Assembly (NCBI RefSeq): GCF_024499055.1
Contig: NZ_CP071249.1
Coordinates: 62,001-126,000, forward strand
Origin: Turicibacter bilis
GTDB lineage: Bacteria; Bacillota_I; Bacilli_A; MOL361; Turicibacteraceae
Direction of reading: 5' to 3'
DNA: 64,000 nt
Every line of letters starts with the position of its first letter. Position 1 is the stretch's first letter. A model generated the notes under the pieces. It ran no database searches. It saw nothing but the letters and a program-made list of their open reading frames with translations, and was not told the DNA's origin. The translations under genes were made by a program, and so were the position numbers. Shown piece by piece: positions 52,901 to 62,023 of this stretch.

Positions 52901-52942
52901 AAAAGGCAGTTAAGTAGCCATTGGCTAACGAACTGCTTTTTT
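52901..52942 (+). terminator. Terminator of the 118-residue protein gene
   Basis: GCAGTT...GTAGCC/GGCTA...AACTGC with A-run and T-run; same family as 35464 and 53419. Confidence 0.75.
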
Positions 52943-53195
52943 GTTATTTAAGAATGTGGATCAAAGGGAGTAACAAACAAGCGTTGTAAAAACTGAATAG
53001 TACACCTCTTTTACATATCTGCTACCATTTGAATTAAAATTTTGACCAAACTAAATACTAAAAGCAGCATTTTCTGTTTAAAAGAATCTATGTTTTTAAG
53101 AAACAGACATAAAATAACTCCCTTCTTACTATAATTGGAATATCGAACATAACTAAATGTGTGATTATTCGCTTAGTTTGAAAGGAGGTTTAACT

Positions 53196-53351
53196 ATGGC
53201 ATTATTCCCTAGAAAAAATCCATTTCATCTTCGTAAAGCATTTGTAGAACCAGGATGTGTTGTTTACTGCAATAATTGTGGATGTATTTTATCTGTCGGC
53301 ACAGACTATAATCCGTCAAATCCTTTATGTAATCGTTGCTATTGGATTTAA
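53196..53351 (+). CDS. Small zinc-knuckle protein (51 residues)
   Basis: From ATG 53196 after GAAAGGAGG: M-A-L-F-P-R-K-N-P-F-H-L-R-K, then C-N-N-C-G-C and C-N-R-C-Y-W-I, four cysteines in two pairs as in zinc ribbons. An earlier in-frame ATG at 53157 has no site. Function unknown. Confidence 0.55.
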   Translation: MALFPRKNPFHLRKAFVEPGCVVYCNNCGCILSVGTDYNPSNPLCNRCYWI

Positions 53352-53368
53352 CTTACAATTAAAAATAT

Positions 53369-53410
53369 AAAGCAATATTAGATAGAGCATTTAAGTTACT
53401 AGAAGAATAA
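53369..53410 (+). pseudogene. 3' fragment of the small helical protein gene
   Basis: The last 14 codons (K-A-I-L-D-R-A-F-K-L-L-E-E and stop) match the end of the gene at 52241 (A-L-E-R-A-F-K-L-L-E-E). The rest is absent, so it is a leftover of a duplication or recombination. Confidence 0.6.
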
Positions 53411-53418
53411 TAGATAAT

Positions 53419-53460
53419 AAAAAGGCAGTTAAGTAGCCATTCGCTACCTAACTGCTTTTT
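53419..53460. terminator. Bidirectional terminator near the right end of the element
   Basis: GCAGTTAAGTAGC/GCTACCTAACTGC with a five-base loop, A-run and T-run. It serves the minus-strand gene ending at 53464. Confidence 0.8.
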
Positions 53461-53463
53461 ATA

Positions 53464-53670
53464 TTATTTAAGAACATGACTGGATATGTTAAACAACTCT
53501 TCAATTTCATCTGTTGTATAGGTTGTTTGCACCCACATCATTTTATTGTAGTCAAATTGATTAACTAAATGTTGTTCATTTGTCATTACGTTAGAAATCC
53601 AAAGGTGATCGCCGATTCTATACATAGTTACATTACATCCACAATAATTCTCTTTTTTTGATTCCAACAT
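53464..53670 (-). CDS. Small hypothetical protein at the right end of the element
   Basis: A 68-residue protein (M-L-E-S-K-K-E-N-Y-C-G-C-N-V-T-M) with TAGGAGGAATAGCA upstream of the ATG. It has two early cysteines and aromatic residues, no known domain. It is the gene closest to attR and is transcribed toward the element interior. Because it lies beside the attachment site it is in the position of a recombination directionality factor, but nothing in the sequence shows that. Confidence 0.5.
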   Translation of the reverse strand: MLESKKENYCGCNVTMYRIGDHLWISNVMTNEQHLVNQFDYNKMMWVQTTYTTDEIEELFNISSHVLK

Positions 53671-53701
53671 TGCTATTCCTCCTAAACGATATGTATTTAT
53701 A

Positions 53702-53735
53702 TTTTCGGTTTTCAGAATAGTGCAACAGTTGGTCC
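53702..53735. other. Right attachment junction (attR) in comGA
   Basis: Plus strand GCAACA-GT-TGGTCCG: GT (53728-53729) is the shared core, bases to the right belong to comGA. TTTTCGGTTTTC at 53702-53713 pairs with GAAAACCGAAAA at the left end. Predicted attB in chromosomal orientation is CTTCCC-GT-TGGTCCG. Confidence 0.85.
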
Positions 53736-54161
53736 GCTAATTAGGATAAGTCCAGCCTGCATCTTCGCCATATCTTTTAAAATATCGACATTCTGAATAA
53801 AGTAAGGGATGTCATCGAGTGTTTTTTGTTGTTGATGATTAATGAGGCGTAGGACAAGACTTTGATAGTGTGAGGTGGGGAGAATGGAGACTCGTGTATA
53901 ATAGATGGTCGAGTCAGTCTGAAGCTGTAATAATCCCGATTGGGGTTGACGGGGATGCGTGAGAGTGAGTGAGGCTTGAAATTTAATATAGGCGAGCAAC
54001 TGCTCATATAAAGAAATGGGAATGGCTTCATGAGGAATCATAAAAGCTCCAACACGGAATTGAACGAGTATTTTATTCTCTTTTAAGATGAAATGAATAT
54101 CACTTGCCTTTAAGGTTTCAGCTCGTTGGATGATAGAGACGAGCTTCGTTTTGACTGGCAT
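53728..54161 (-). pseudogene. comGA: comGA 5' part (N-terminal domain), cut at the P-loop
   Basis: Read on the minus strand from ATG 54161 (after AGGAGGTGATC), it encodes M-P-V-K-T-K-L-V-S-I, then A-S-D-I-H-F-I (the S-D-I-H signature of GspE/PilB N-terminal regions), R-V-S-I-L-P-T and finally G-L-I-L-I-S-G-P-T. Immediately after the junction the element adds V-A-L-F and a stop (53712). The product is thus 150 residues with half a Walker A motif and no ATPase activity. The true promoter of comG lies upstream, in 54162-54300. Confidence 0.93.
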
Positions 54162-54170
54162 AATGATCAC

Positions 54171-55017
54171 CTCCTGACATGCTATACGTCAAGAAAGTGA
54201 AGATTCCTTTTAAAAATTCAGAATTGTTATACATTTTTTTCTATTTTTAGTTTAATGGTCTTTATCATAAATTTTATTAAGTTATGAATAACTAATCGAT
54301 AAAATAATTTTATTTTTTAAAAGGGGAATTTGAGACTTCAAATAAAATGACAACTGTTAGACACTACATGCTTATTCTGGATTAACGAATGGTGCTATTT
54401 AATTAATCATTTTTGTTAGTAATACATTCTAGTAGGTGTAGATAGGGAAGAGGATGAGCAATAGATGTGCACATGCCTGTTTTAAACAGGCTCAAGTCAC
54501 TAGTAATAGAATTACAATGGAGGAAATTTTACAGTCTCTTTTATCTTAATTGTGAGTTTTGGTGAATATAAAGGAAATATTTGCACAACGTTAGGGGAAT
54601 AAGTTACAATAAAGAGGTCATTTTTAGTTAGAGTGGTGGAATGGCCATGGATTTAATGGAATTTATTTTTAAAATATTTCCCAAAAGATATGAAGGTGAA
54701 ACGAAATCCTTAAGAGATGTATCAGGCTGAGTTTGCAGACGAATTAGCTGAATAACGTTGATTAGGTTGTCCAAAGAAGAGATCTTCATTCGAGCTATTT
54801 CATGAAAAACTGTCGCATTTATATTGACAATTGGTTATATAAAAAAGAGATTTGAAGCTATAGAACCTAAATTCATTTGTATTTAGACGGATAGCATCAT
54901 TATAAAAAAGAAAGGAGGCCTATTACGAGAGTGGTAAGTGATTAATCATGTAAGTTGGATGCTTGAAATGATGAAGGTTCATCTTGCCAAAAGAAGGGTT
55001 CGTAATAGAAAGAGTGT
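54171..55017. other. Non-coding interval between comGA and the P-type ATPase gene
   Basis: About 850 bp. The left end must hold the comG promoter (minus strand); TATAAC is present on that strand near 54230, but no clear -35. A palindrome GCCTGTTTTAAACAGGC lies at 54475-54491. Short coding-like stretches near 54650-54780 carry stops and are too short to support a gene. The right end is the leader of the ATPase gene. Confidence 0.45.
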
Positions 55018-57714
55018 ATGTTAAAGGGTTTAACAGATAAGCAGGTTCAAGAGAGCCGCTTAAAGTATGGAAGTAATGTGATTGAAGAGGCTGAGCCAGA
55101 AACATTTTTAGATAAAGTTAAAGGGCAGCTAGGGGATCCGATGATTAAATTATTAATTGCGATTGCCATTATTATGGGAATTCTTGCAGTGATTGGTTAT
55201 GGAGAGTGGTTAGAGGTAGCAGGAATTGTTTTCTCAGTTGCTTTAGTTACGCTTATTTCTGCTCGAACTGAACTGGCTTCAGATAGTGAATATCGTAAAT
55301 TAAAAAGTAGTGTTAAAAAAGAGACATGTAAAGTGTATCGTCATGGAAAAGTCGTTGAACTCGAGATTGATGATATCGTGGTAGGAGATTGTATTATTTT
55401 ACAATCAGGAGATAAAATTCCGGCTGATGGATTTTTAGTGGATGGCTTCATTAAAGTGGATAATTCGAGTTTGAATGGTGAGTCGGAAGAATGTAAGAAA
55501 TTTGCACATGAAGATCCAAATAGCGTTGAATTGTCGACGTGGAACACATCAATTACAGGGGATACATTCGTCGATGAAACCTCTGTGTTCCGTGGGGCAG
55601 TGACGGTCGATGGAAGTGCTGTGATGAAAGTCGTTCGCGTTGGAATGGCAACAGTCATGGGGGAAATGGCGAAAGAGATGGCTGATAATGAAGTTGATAG
55701 TCCATTAAAAGTGAAGTTATCAGATTTAGCCCATAAAATTTCAACCTTTGGTTACATTGGAGCTGTCCTCATCATGGTGGCATTGCTGTTCTCTAAAGTA
55801 ATGGCTATGGGTGGATTTGGTGCTTATTTTTCACAAGATCCTATTTTAATTTTCAAACAAATCTTAGAAGTGGTGATGCTAGCTGTTGTGATTATTGTGA
55901 TGGCTGTTCCTGAAGGATTACCATTAATGATTGCTATTGTGTTAATGCAAAATACGAAAAAACTATTAGATAGCCAAGTCTTAGTTCGTAAGCCTATTGG
56001 GATTGAAACAGCTGGGTCATTAAATATTTTATTTAGTGATAAAACAGGAACGATTACAAAAGGAAAGCTAGAGGTTGTTGAATTTTTCGATGGGGCTTTA
56101 GAAGATAGCTATGAAGCATCAGTCATGATCAAAGAACAAATGCTACTTTGTATTGGAAAAAATACAGGAGCCATGTTTGATGAAGCTGGAGAGATTATTG
56201 ACGGAAATGCAACAGATAAAGCTTTGCTATCGTTTGTAACTAAAGAAAATTATGAGGCAGTTCAAGGGATTAAAGTATTTAAATCACAACAATTTAACTC
56301 AGCTAATAAATACTCAGCAGCAGAGTTAGATGGAACAACTTATTACAAAGGAGCCCCTGAGCGTTTATTGTCACGTGCCAAATATTACTTAGATCATGAA
56401 GGAAATGTCATACCATTAGATCTAGCAGCGATCAATCAAAAAATTGACCAATTAGCTGAAAAATCAATGCGTGTTTTATCTTTTGCTTATAGTAATTCAC
56501 CATTAGTTGAAGATACTTTACCTACTGACTTAGTGATCATTGGTTTTGTTGGGATTCGTGATGATGTTCGACCAGAAGCTCGTCATGCTATTGGTGAAGT
56601 TCAGCAAGCGGGTGTTCAAGTCGTGATGATTACAGGTGACCGTAAAGAAACAGCGGTTGCGATTGCAAAAGATTGTGGGTTAATGAAAAAAGCGAGTGAT
56701 GTTGCTTTGACATCAGATGAATTAAATCAATTATCAGATGAAACAGTGAAAGAGATGTTACCGAATATCCGTGTTATTGCGCGTGCCTTACCAACGGATA
56801 AATCACGCATGGTCCGTTTAGCCCAAGAATTAAATTTAGTTTGTGGAATGACGGGGGATGGTGTGAATGATGCACCAGCTTTAAAACGTGCCGATGTTGG
56901 CTTTTCGATGGGATCAGGAACAGATGTAGCAAAAGAAGTCGGGGACATTGTTATTTTAGATGATAATTTTAAATCAATTGAAAGTGCCATTTTATATGGG
57001 CGTACAATTTATAATAATATTCAAAAATTTATTAAGTTCCAATTAACGATTAATGTGGCAGCTGTTGCAATTTGTGCGATTGCGCCATTCTTAGGAATGG
57101 AACAACCGTTAGGTGTCACTCATATTTTATGGATTAACTTAATTATGGATGGGTTAGGAGCGTTAGCTTTAGGATCAGAACCAGCTTTAAAAGCGTATAT
57201 GAATGAAAAACCTAAATCTCGTACAGAAAGCATTGTGTCACGAAAAATGATGGGACAAATCTTGGTCGCGGGAACTTATGTTACTATTTTAAGTTTAATT
57301 TTCTTAACATTACCATTCTTTAAACAGTTCTTTGGTAGTGAAGATATTCATTCAACGGCTTATTTCTCATTATTCGTTTTATTAGCTGTATTTAATGCGT
57401 TCAATATTCGTAGTGAAGGCCCGAATCTGTTTGTACATATGAATCAAAATCCAGGATTCATTAAAGTGATGGGGATGATTGTTATCGTGCAAATTATTTT
57501 AACATTTGTTGGTGGAAAAATGTTTAGCTGTACGCCAATGGGATTAGCTCATTGGGCGTTAATCTTGGTTTTAGCTGTTTCGATTATTCCAGTGGATTTA
57601 CTTAGAAAAACGATTGTTCGTGTTTTACATCCTAAAACACAAGTTTCCATTGTTGTGGAAGAGTCTCCTGTTTCAACAGCAAGCGAAGCAGATCAAAAAG
57701 CATTGGAATTTTAA
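55018..57714 (+). CDS. Calcium-transporting P-type ATPase (PMCA type)
   Basis: The 898-residue protein has the P2-type layout: N-terminal L-T-D-K-Q-V-Q-E-S-R-L-K-Y-G-S-N, two helices (46-85), actuator domain with L-N-G-E-S-E-E, helices with M-A-V-P-E-G-L-P as calcium-site helix 4, phosphorylation site S-D-K-T-G-T-I-T, K-G-A-P-E in the nucleotide domain, T-G-D-G-V-N-D-A-P-A-L and six C-terminal helices including N-L-I-M-D-G-L-G-A-L-A. It exports Ca2+ from the cytoplasm. The start ATG has only a weak GAAAGAG. No neighbour shares its direction closely. Confidence 0.88.
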   Translation: MLKGLTDKQVQESRLKYGSNVIEEAEPETFLDKVKGQLGDPMIKLLIAIAIIMGILAVIGYGEWLEVAGIVFSVALVTLISARTELASDSEYRKLKSSVKKETCKVYRHGKVVELEIDDIVVGDCIILQSGDKIPADGFLVDGFIKVDNSSLNGESEECKKFAHEDPNSVELSTWNTSITGDTFVDETSVFRGAVTVDGSAVMKVVRVGMATVMGEMAKEMADNEVDSPLKVKLSDLAHKISTFGYIGAVLIMVALLFSKVMAMGGFGAYFSQDPILIFKQILEVVMLAVVIIVMAVPEGLPLMIAIVLMQNTKKLLDSQVLVRKPIGIETAGSLNILFSDKTGTITKGKLEVVEFFDGALEDSYEASVMIKEQMLLCIGKNTGAMFDEAGEIIDGNATDKALLSFVTKENYEAVQGIKVFKSQQFNSANKYSAAELDGTTYYKGAPERLLSRAKYYLDHEGNVIPLDLAAINQKIDQLAEKSMRVLSFAYSNSPLVEDTLPTDLVIIGFVGIRDDVRPEARHAIGEVQQAGVQVVMITGDRKETAVAIAKDCGLMKKASDVALTSDELNQLSDETVKEMLPNIRVIARALPTDKSRMVRLAQELNLVCGMTGDGVNDAPALKRADVGFSMGSGTDVAKEVGDIVILDDNFKSIESAILYGRTIYNNIQKFIKFQLTINVAAVAICAIAPFLGMEQPLGVTHILWINLIMDGLGALALGSEPALKAYMNEKPKSRTESIVSRKMMGQILVAGTYVTILSLIFLTLPFFKQFFGSEDIHSTAYFSLFVLLAVFNAFNIRSEGPNLFVHMNQNPGFIKVMGMIVIVQIILTFVGGKMFSCTPMGLAHWALILVLAVSIIPVDLLRKTIVRVLHPKTQVSIVVEESPVSTASEADQKALEF

Positions 57715-57745
57715 TGATGACTTATTAGGGTGATAATTGATTGAT

Positions 57746-57784
57746 GAAAACCTAGTTAAAGGACGACTTTGACTAGGTTTTTCT
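57746..57784 (+). terminator. Terminator of the P-type ATPase gene
   Basis: AAAACCTAGT and ACTAGGTTTT arms around a 17-base interval, followed by TCTTTT. Confidence 0.7.
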
Positions 57785-58255
57785 TTTAGCCGGGGAGTCT
57801 GTAATGAGCTATAAATATAGCCTGGGAAATAATTATTAAACTCAATTAGTGTCATGTTAAATCACTTGTTGATTGATGAGGCGGGAATGTCATCCATGAA
57901 AAAACCATCTCATGAGATGCTTAAATGAAACGGCAAAGTCATTTAAAAATAACGGATGACGTTGCATACACTTAGTAAGATAGATATAGGCGAGTCACAC
58001 GTCTCATTTATAATAGCCAAGTATTGGATTGTTTCCTTGATAGTCAAGTTTTTCAATGCTTCATACGAGTGACGTTCATTCGCTCGAAAACTTTGTGTTT
58101 CGTATCTACAGATGGATATCGGTTGGGGTTAATGATTTGAGTCGAATCAAGGTCAGGTCCTTTTTTGATGAGTAAAGTAGAATAAAAGAGTTGAAAGTGT
58201 TGAAGAAAGTAAGTAGAATAAGGATAAATATGATTTGTGAAAGTGATGTGGAAAG
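57785..58255. other. Non-coding interval, nothing recognised
   Basis: About 470 bp with no supported gene on either strand; the last 40 bases are the leader of the DUF975 gene. Confidence 0.4.
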
Positions 58256-58951
58256 ATGAAGATTTTTTTAAGTGGAAGTGTCCCGCTTATTATTGTGATT
58301 ATCGCCTTATTTCAAAAGATTGAGTGGCGACGTCATATTAAGGAGCAGGCCCGCTCTTATTTTCAAGAAGGTGCTTGGATTAAGTTTGCTCTTTGTTTAA
58401 CGGTATCCGTTTTAGGAACGATGATTGTAACAGTTATTGTTGGAAGATTTCTGACGTTCTTTGCTTTTTTGGTCCCTTTGTTTGGAATGTCAATGATTTC
58501 GTATGGAACGATTGATGTTATGCATCGTATCCGTCGTGGACAAGAGTTTGGGCTAAGAGATTTTTTCCCAACCGATCAATTAGGTTCAGTCGTAGGACTT
58601 TATTTTATTAAAGGATTGTATCTTTTCTTCTGGTCATTATTATTAGCTGTTCCTGGAATTATCAAATCATATTCTTATTCTCAGGCGATGTTTATTTTAA
58701 ATGATAACCCTGGAATAGGGATTGATGAAGCGATCACACGTAGTCGTGAAATGATGAAGGGTCATAAGTGGGAGCTTGTGGTTTTACAATCGAGTTTCTT
58801 CGGATGGGCCATTTTAGGATCGTTTACTTTTGGGTTAGCTATTGTTTATATTTTACCTTTATATGCCATGTCTATGTTTGTTTTCTATGACTATGTCAAA
58901 AATGGTTATTTAAAATCGAATCAATACGAAAATGTTTATACAGTCTATTAG
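58256..58951 (+). CDS. DUF975-family integral membrane protein
   Basis: The 231-residue protein has five to six hydrophobic segments and the DUF975 hallmarks: F-G-M-S-M-I-S-Y-G, F-W-S-L-L-L-A-V-P-G-I-I-K-S-Y-S-Y-S-Q-A and D-E-A-I-T-R-S-R-E-M-M-K-G-H-K. Function of the family is unknown. Start at ATG 58256 with GTGGAAAG. Monocistronic, with a strong terminator. Confidence 0.8.
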   Translation: MKIFLSGSVPLIIVIIALFQKIEWRRHIKEQARSYFQEGAWIKFALCLTVSVLGTMIVTVIVGRFLTFFAFLVPLFGMSMISYGTIDVMHRIRRGQEFGLRDFFPTDQLGSVVGLYFIKGLYLFFWSLLLAVPGIIKSYSYSQAMFILNDNPGIGIDEAITRSREMMKGHKWELVVLQSSFFGWAILGSFTFGLAIVYILPLYAMSMFVFYDYVKNGYLKSNQYENVYTVY

Positions 58952-58967
58952 ATTGCTTTTGAGTCAT

Positions 58968-59004
58968 AAAAGTACGAGTTTCGCTGAGAATTCGTACTTT
59001 TTTT
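58968..59004 (+). terminator. Terminator of the DUF975 gene
   Basis: AAAAGTACGA/TTCGTACTTTT around a 12-base interval, ending in eight T. Confidence 0.8.
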
Positions 59005-59041
59005 GATTAGAAAACGTCGAAATGATATTTTGCGTCGCTTT

Positions 59042-59051
59042 GTGCTATAAT
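59042..59051 (+). promoter_or_regulatory. Extended -10 promoter of the FAD protein gene
   Basis: TGTGCTATAAT has the TG motif one base before TATAAT (59046-59051), an extended -10; no good -35 is seen. Transcription from about 59058 leaves an 18-nt leader before ATG 59076, which decides against the earlier ATG at 59058. Confidence 0.5.
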
Positions 59052-59075
59052 AGAGAAATGAAAGTGAGTGATGTT

Positions 59076-60674
59076 ATGATTCGAGTATCTCAAATCAAGA
59101 TTTCAATTGATGATCCGATTGAAAAAGTAAAAGAGTTATTATTAAAACAATTGAAGTTAAAAGAAAGTGACTTATTAGAATATAGAATTTATAAACAATC
59201 GATTGACGCTCGTCGCCGTGGAAAGCTAGATTTTGTTTATACGGTAGATATTGCGGTTAAAGATGAAGCGAAAATTTTAGCTAAGAAGTTACCAAATGTT
59301 TCGATCACACCAGATATCGAATATAAATATCCTGAGATGGGAACTGAAGTCATGAAACATCGTCCAGTTGTTGTTGGATTCGGTCCAGCAGGAATGTTTT
59401 CTGCTTTAATTTTAGCTGAGATGGGCTATTGTCCAATTGTTTTAGAGCGTGGAGGAGCGGTTGAAGATCGTGTCCGTTCAATTACTGAGTTTTGGAGTGA
59501 AGGAAAACTCGATCCTAATTCAAATGTTCAGTTTGGTGAAGGTGGGGCTGGGACATTTTCTGATGGGAAATTAACGACACGTGTTAAAGATTTACGTGGA
59601 CGTAAAGTGTTAGAAGCATTAGTCGAGGCAGGCGCACCAGAAGATATTTTATATATGGCTCACCCGCACGTTGGAACCGATTTATTACGTAATATTGTTA
59701 AAAATATTCGTGAAAAAATCATTTCATTAGGTGGAGAAGTTCGCTTTAATACACAAGCCACAGGGTTTATTATCGAAGAGGGACAAATGACAGGGGTTAA
59801 AATTAAAGGTGGCGAAATCATCGAAACGGAGCATGTCATTGTCGCGATTGGACATAGTGCACGTGATACGTTCTATGAGTTATATGAAAGTGGTGTTCAT
59901 TTTACAGCTAAACCATTTGCTGTTGGTGTTCGCGTGGAGCATCCGCAATCATTAATTGATGTGGCACAGTATAAAGAATTTGCTGGACATGAAAAATTAG
60001 GAGCAGCCGAATATCGATTAACGCATACGGCGTCAAATGGACGAGGGGTTTATACATTCTGTATGTGTCCAGGTGGATTAGTTGTTCCATCAAGTTCTGA
60101 AAAAGGTCGCTTAGTAACGAATGGAATGAGTGAACATGCCCGTGATCAAGACAATGCAAATAGTGCGTTACTTGTTCAAGTATTCCCAGAAGACTTTGGT
60201 TCAGATCACCCGTTAGCAGGTGTGGAGTTCCAACGTCGCTTAGAAGAAAAAGCTTTTGGATTAGGTGGAAGTAACTATACAGCACCAGCCCAATTAGTCG
60301 GTGATTTCTTAAAAGGACAAGCCTCTAAAAAATTAGGATCAGTGACTCCTTCATATGCCTTAGGTGTTAAATTAACGAACTTACGTCGTTTATTACCTGA
60401 TTATATTACGGATGCAATGGCAGATGGATTACAAGCCTTTGATCGTAAATTAAAAGGATTTGCGATGGATGATGCTGTTATGACAGGAGTAGAATCACGT
60501 TCATCCTCACCTGTTCGTATGGACCGTGACAGTGAAACGTTACAGTCATTAACAGTTAAAGGGCTATATCCATCCGGTGAAGGGGCAGGCTTCGCGGGTG
60601 GAATTGTCTCAGCTGGAATCGATGGAATCAAATGTGCAGAGGCTATGATTAAACAATTTCAAAAAATGAGCTAA
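59076..60674 (+). CDS. FAD-dependent oxidoreductase of the uncharacterised NAD(FAD)-utilising dehydrogenase family
   Basis: The 532-residue protein has an N-terminal domain of about 90 residues (R-V-S-Q-I-K-I-S-I-D-D-P, Y-K-Q-S-I-D-A-R-R), the FAD-binding G-F-G-P-A-G-M-F-S-A-L, L-E-R-G, Q-F-G-E-G-G-A-G-T-F-S-D-G-K-L, A-I-G-H-S-A-R-D, and a final G-E-G-A-G-F-A-G-G-I-V-S-A-G-I-D-G. This group is widespread in Bacteria and annotated only as FAD-dependent protein; its substrate is unknown. Length is normal. Confidence 0.85.
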   Translation: MIRVSQIKISIDDPIEKVKELLLKQLKLKESDLLEYRIYKQSIDARRRGKLDFVYTVDIAVKDEAKILAKKLPNVSITPDIEYKYPEMGTEVMKHRPVVVGFGPAGMFSALILAEMGYCPIVLERGGAVEDRVRSITEFWSEGKLDPNSNVQFGEGGAGTFSDGKLTTRVKDLRGRKVLEALVEAGAPEDILYMAHPHVGTDLLRNIVKNIREKIISLGGEVRFNTQATGFIIEEGQMTGVKIKGGEIIETEHVIVAIGHSARDTFYELYESGVHFTAKPFAVGVRVEHPQSLIDVAQYKEFAGHEKLGAAEYRLTHTASNGRGVYTFCMCPGGLVVPSSSEKGRLVTNGMSEHARDQDNANSALLVQVFPEDFGSDHPLAGVEFQRRLEEKAFGLGGSNYTAPAQLVGDFLKGQASKKLGSVTPSYALGVKLTNLRRLLPDYITDAMADGLQAFDRKLKGFAMDDAVMTGVESRSSSPVRMDRDSETLQSLTVKGLYPSGEGAGFAGGIVSAGIDGIKCAEAMIKQFQKMS

Positions 60675-60766
60675 AATAGTCAAATAGCGTCATAAATTTC
60701 GATTAACTTATCATATTATGTTAAGAGTATCTGAATTCTTAACAACTAATGTGCGAGGTGAAATTT

Positions 60767-61357
60767 ATGGCGCGTCTTTTATATATTAAAGCTAATCCTA
60801 AGCCATGCGATCAATCATTGACCTATCGCTTAAGTGATGTCTTTATTCAAGCGTACCAACAAGCTCATCCGACAGATGAGGTAGAGGTGCTTGACTTATA
60901 TCAAACGATTATGCCTATCATGGATTATGAACGATTGTCTCGTTATAATCAAGGAATAGAAACAGAGATTAAACAGATTGCTGAACAATTTAAATCTTAT
61001 GATAAATGTGTCATTGCAGCTCCAGTGTGGAATCATAGTTTTCCTGCGATGTTAAAGGTTTATTTAGATAACATTATTTATCGTCATGTGACGTTTACTT
61101 ATCAAGATGGAAAAATGCTTGGTCTTTGTTCAGAGATGAAGGTGCTGTATATTACCTCATCTGGGCAAGTCTATGATGGAGAGCGAAAATTTTTAGATCA
61201 TCATCAATCTCAAATTAAAGCTATTTTTGATTTAATTGGTCTCACTCAAGTTGAAGTGGTGGGACTGCTTGGTCGTAATCGATTATCTAACGAACAACTC
61301 CTTCAAGAAGTAGGAAAACTTCAAGGAGAGCTTCAACAAAAAGCTCAAATCTTTTAA
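60767..61357 (+). CDS. FMN-dependent NADH-azoreductase / NAD(P)H oxidoreductase
   Basis: The 196-residue flavodoxin-fold enzyme begins M-A-R-L-L-Y-I-K-A-N-P-K-P after GCGAGGTGA. The family pattern continues with A-A-P-V-W-N-H-S-F-P-A-M-L-K-V-Y-L-D-N-I-I and I-T-S-S-G. It reduces quinones or azo compounds with NADH, and is often linked to electrophile stress. No regulator is adjacent. A terminator with long loop follows. Confidence 0.85.
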   Translation: MARLLYIKANPKPCDQSLTYRLSDVFIQAYQQAHPTDEVEVLDLYQTIMPIMDYERLSRYNQGIETEIKQIAEQFKSYDKCVIAAPVWNHSFPAMLKVYLDNIIYRHVTFTYQDGKMLGLCSEMKVLYITSSGQVYDGERKFLDHHQSQIKAIFDLIGLTQVEVVGLLGRNRLSNEQLLQEVGKLQGELQQKAQIF

Positions 61358-61361
61358 GATG

Positions 61362-61411
61362 AACTCATAAGTAGAATCTAATACTTAAGGATCCTATTTA
61401 TGAGTTTTTTT
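61362..61411 (+). terminator. Terminator of the azoreductase gene
   Basis: AACTCATAA/TTATGAGTT with a 27-base loop, then TTTTTT. The remaining interval to 61685 has no gene. Confidence 0.6.
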
Positions 61412-61685
61412 GTGCTGTGCTCCAGGGTTCAGGGCATAAACTATTTGAAACATTCGTTTAAAGGCTCTTAAGTATTTCATGGTTTAAAGTCAATGGCATT
61501 ATGAGAGGAAATTTTGAAGGAATAATGATCAATGAACCGATTATCAAGATGCGGACATTTTTAAGAAGGATGAGGCGATGGCATCTTTCTATTCATAGCT
61601 CAAATAGAGGATAGGACATAGAGTTTTATAGAAAATTGAATTAAATGAGATATCATTCATTAGAATCTTATACTTTTGAAAGATT

Positions 61686-61716
61686 AAAAATCACACAGTT
61701 TAACTGTGTGATTTTT
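61686..61716. terminator. Terminator of the LysM gene, bidirectional
   Basis: Perfect stem AAAAATCACACAGTT/AACTGTGTGATTTTT; overlaps the LysM stop codon region on the minus strand. Confidence 0.85.
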
Positions 61717-62023
61717 AGCGTTCGATGGTAATGAGTTGGCCAGGTTGTAAAAATAAATTCTGATTCAAGGAAATAAGTTCATCAGGTGATAGTTTAAAGC
61801 GAATGAGAAGATCTCGAATGCATTCTCCTTCCGTAACGACATGAAGTTTTGAATTTGAAGGAAGAGGAACTTTGATTTGATGTTTCGTTTGAATGATGAG
61901 TGGCTTGTTTCCGTTAAGTTTGATTAATTGTTGTGGCGTGGTTTGAAACTTTGACGCAATCGTCCTGATAGTATCATTTGATTGAATTAAGTAGGTCGTT
62001 GTTGCAAATGTTTTTGATTCCAT
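61715..62023 (-). CDS. Small protein with two LysM domains
   Basis: The 102-residue protein has two LysM repeats: Y-L-I-Q-S-N-D-T-I-R-T-I-A-S-K-F (residues 12-50) and V-V-T-E-G-E-C-I-R-D-L-L-I-R-F (58-100). LysM binds N-acetylglucosamine chains of peptidoglycan. There is no signal peptide, so it would act inside the cell or be released otherwise; spore-related LysM proteins are a known case. CTCACTTCC on the plus strand gives GGAAGTGAG before its ATG. Confidence 0.8.
   Translation of the reverse strand: MESKTFATTTYLIQSNDTIRTIASKFQTTPQQLIKLNGNKPLIIQTKHQIKVPLPSNSKLHVVTEGECIRDLLIRFKLSPDELISLNQNLFLQPGQLITIER

Larger units (their letters stand above)
19040..53727. mobile_element. About 34.7-kb serine-recombinase element (satellite or reduced prophage) integrated in comGA
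   Basis: Boundaries are set by the two halves of comGA and the shared GT dinucleotide. The element has two recombinases at its left end, a CI/Cro-like switch, rolling-circle Rep and SSB, TerS-holin-amidase, a structured-RNA-like array, and a restriction-modification-like operon. There is no capsid, portal, tail or large-terminase gene in any frame. Codon use in the right part (arginine AGA, isoleucine ATA frequent) differs from the chromosomal genes, which favour CGT. Phage-inducible islands carry TerS, Rep and a repressor in a similar combination, though with other recombinases; a decayed prophage is the main alternative. Confidence 0.88.

Noticed and set aside
53464-53670. Recombination directionality factor
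   Set aside because: Position near attR is suggestive, but there is no coiled coil or other feature typical of such factors, so it is listed only as hypothetical.
54640-54780. Possible transposase or small gene upstream of the P-type ATPase gene
   Set aside because: A short start M-A-M-D-L-M-E-F-I-F ends in a stop within 30 codons and continues in other frames without a recognisable family; too little to call.
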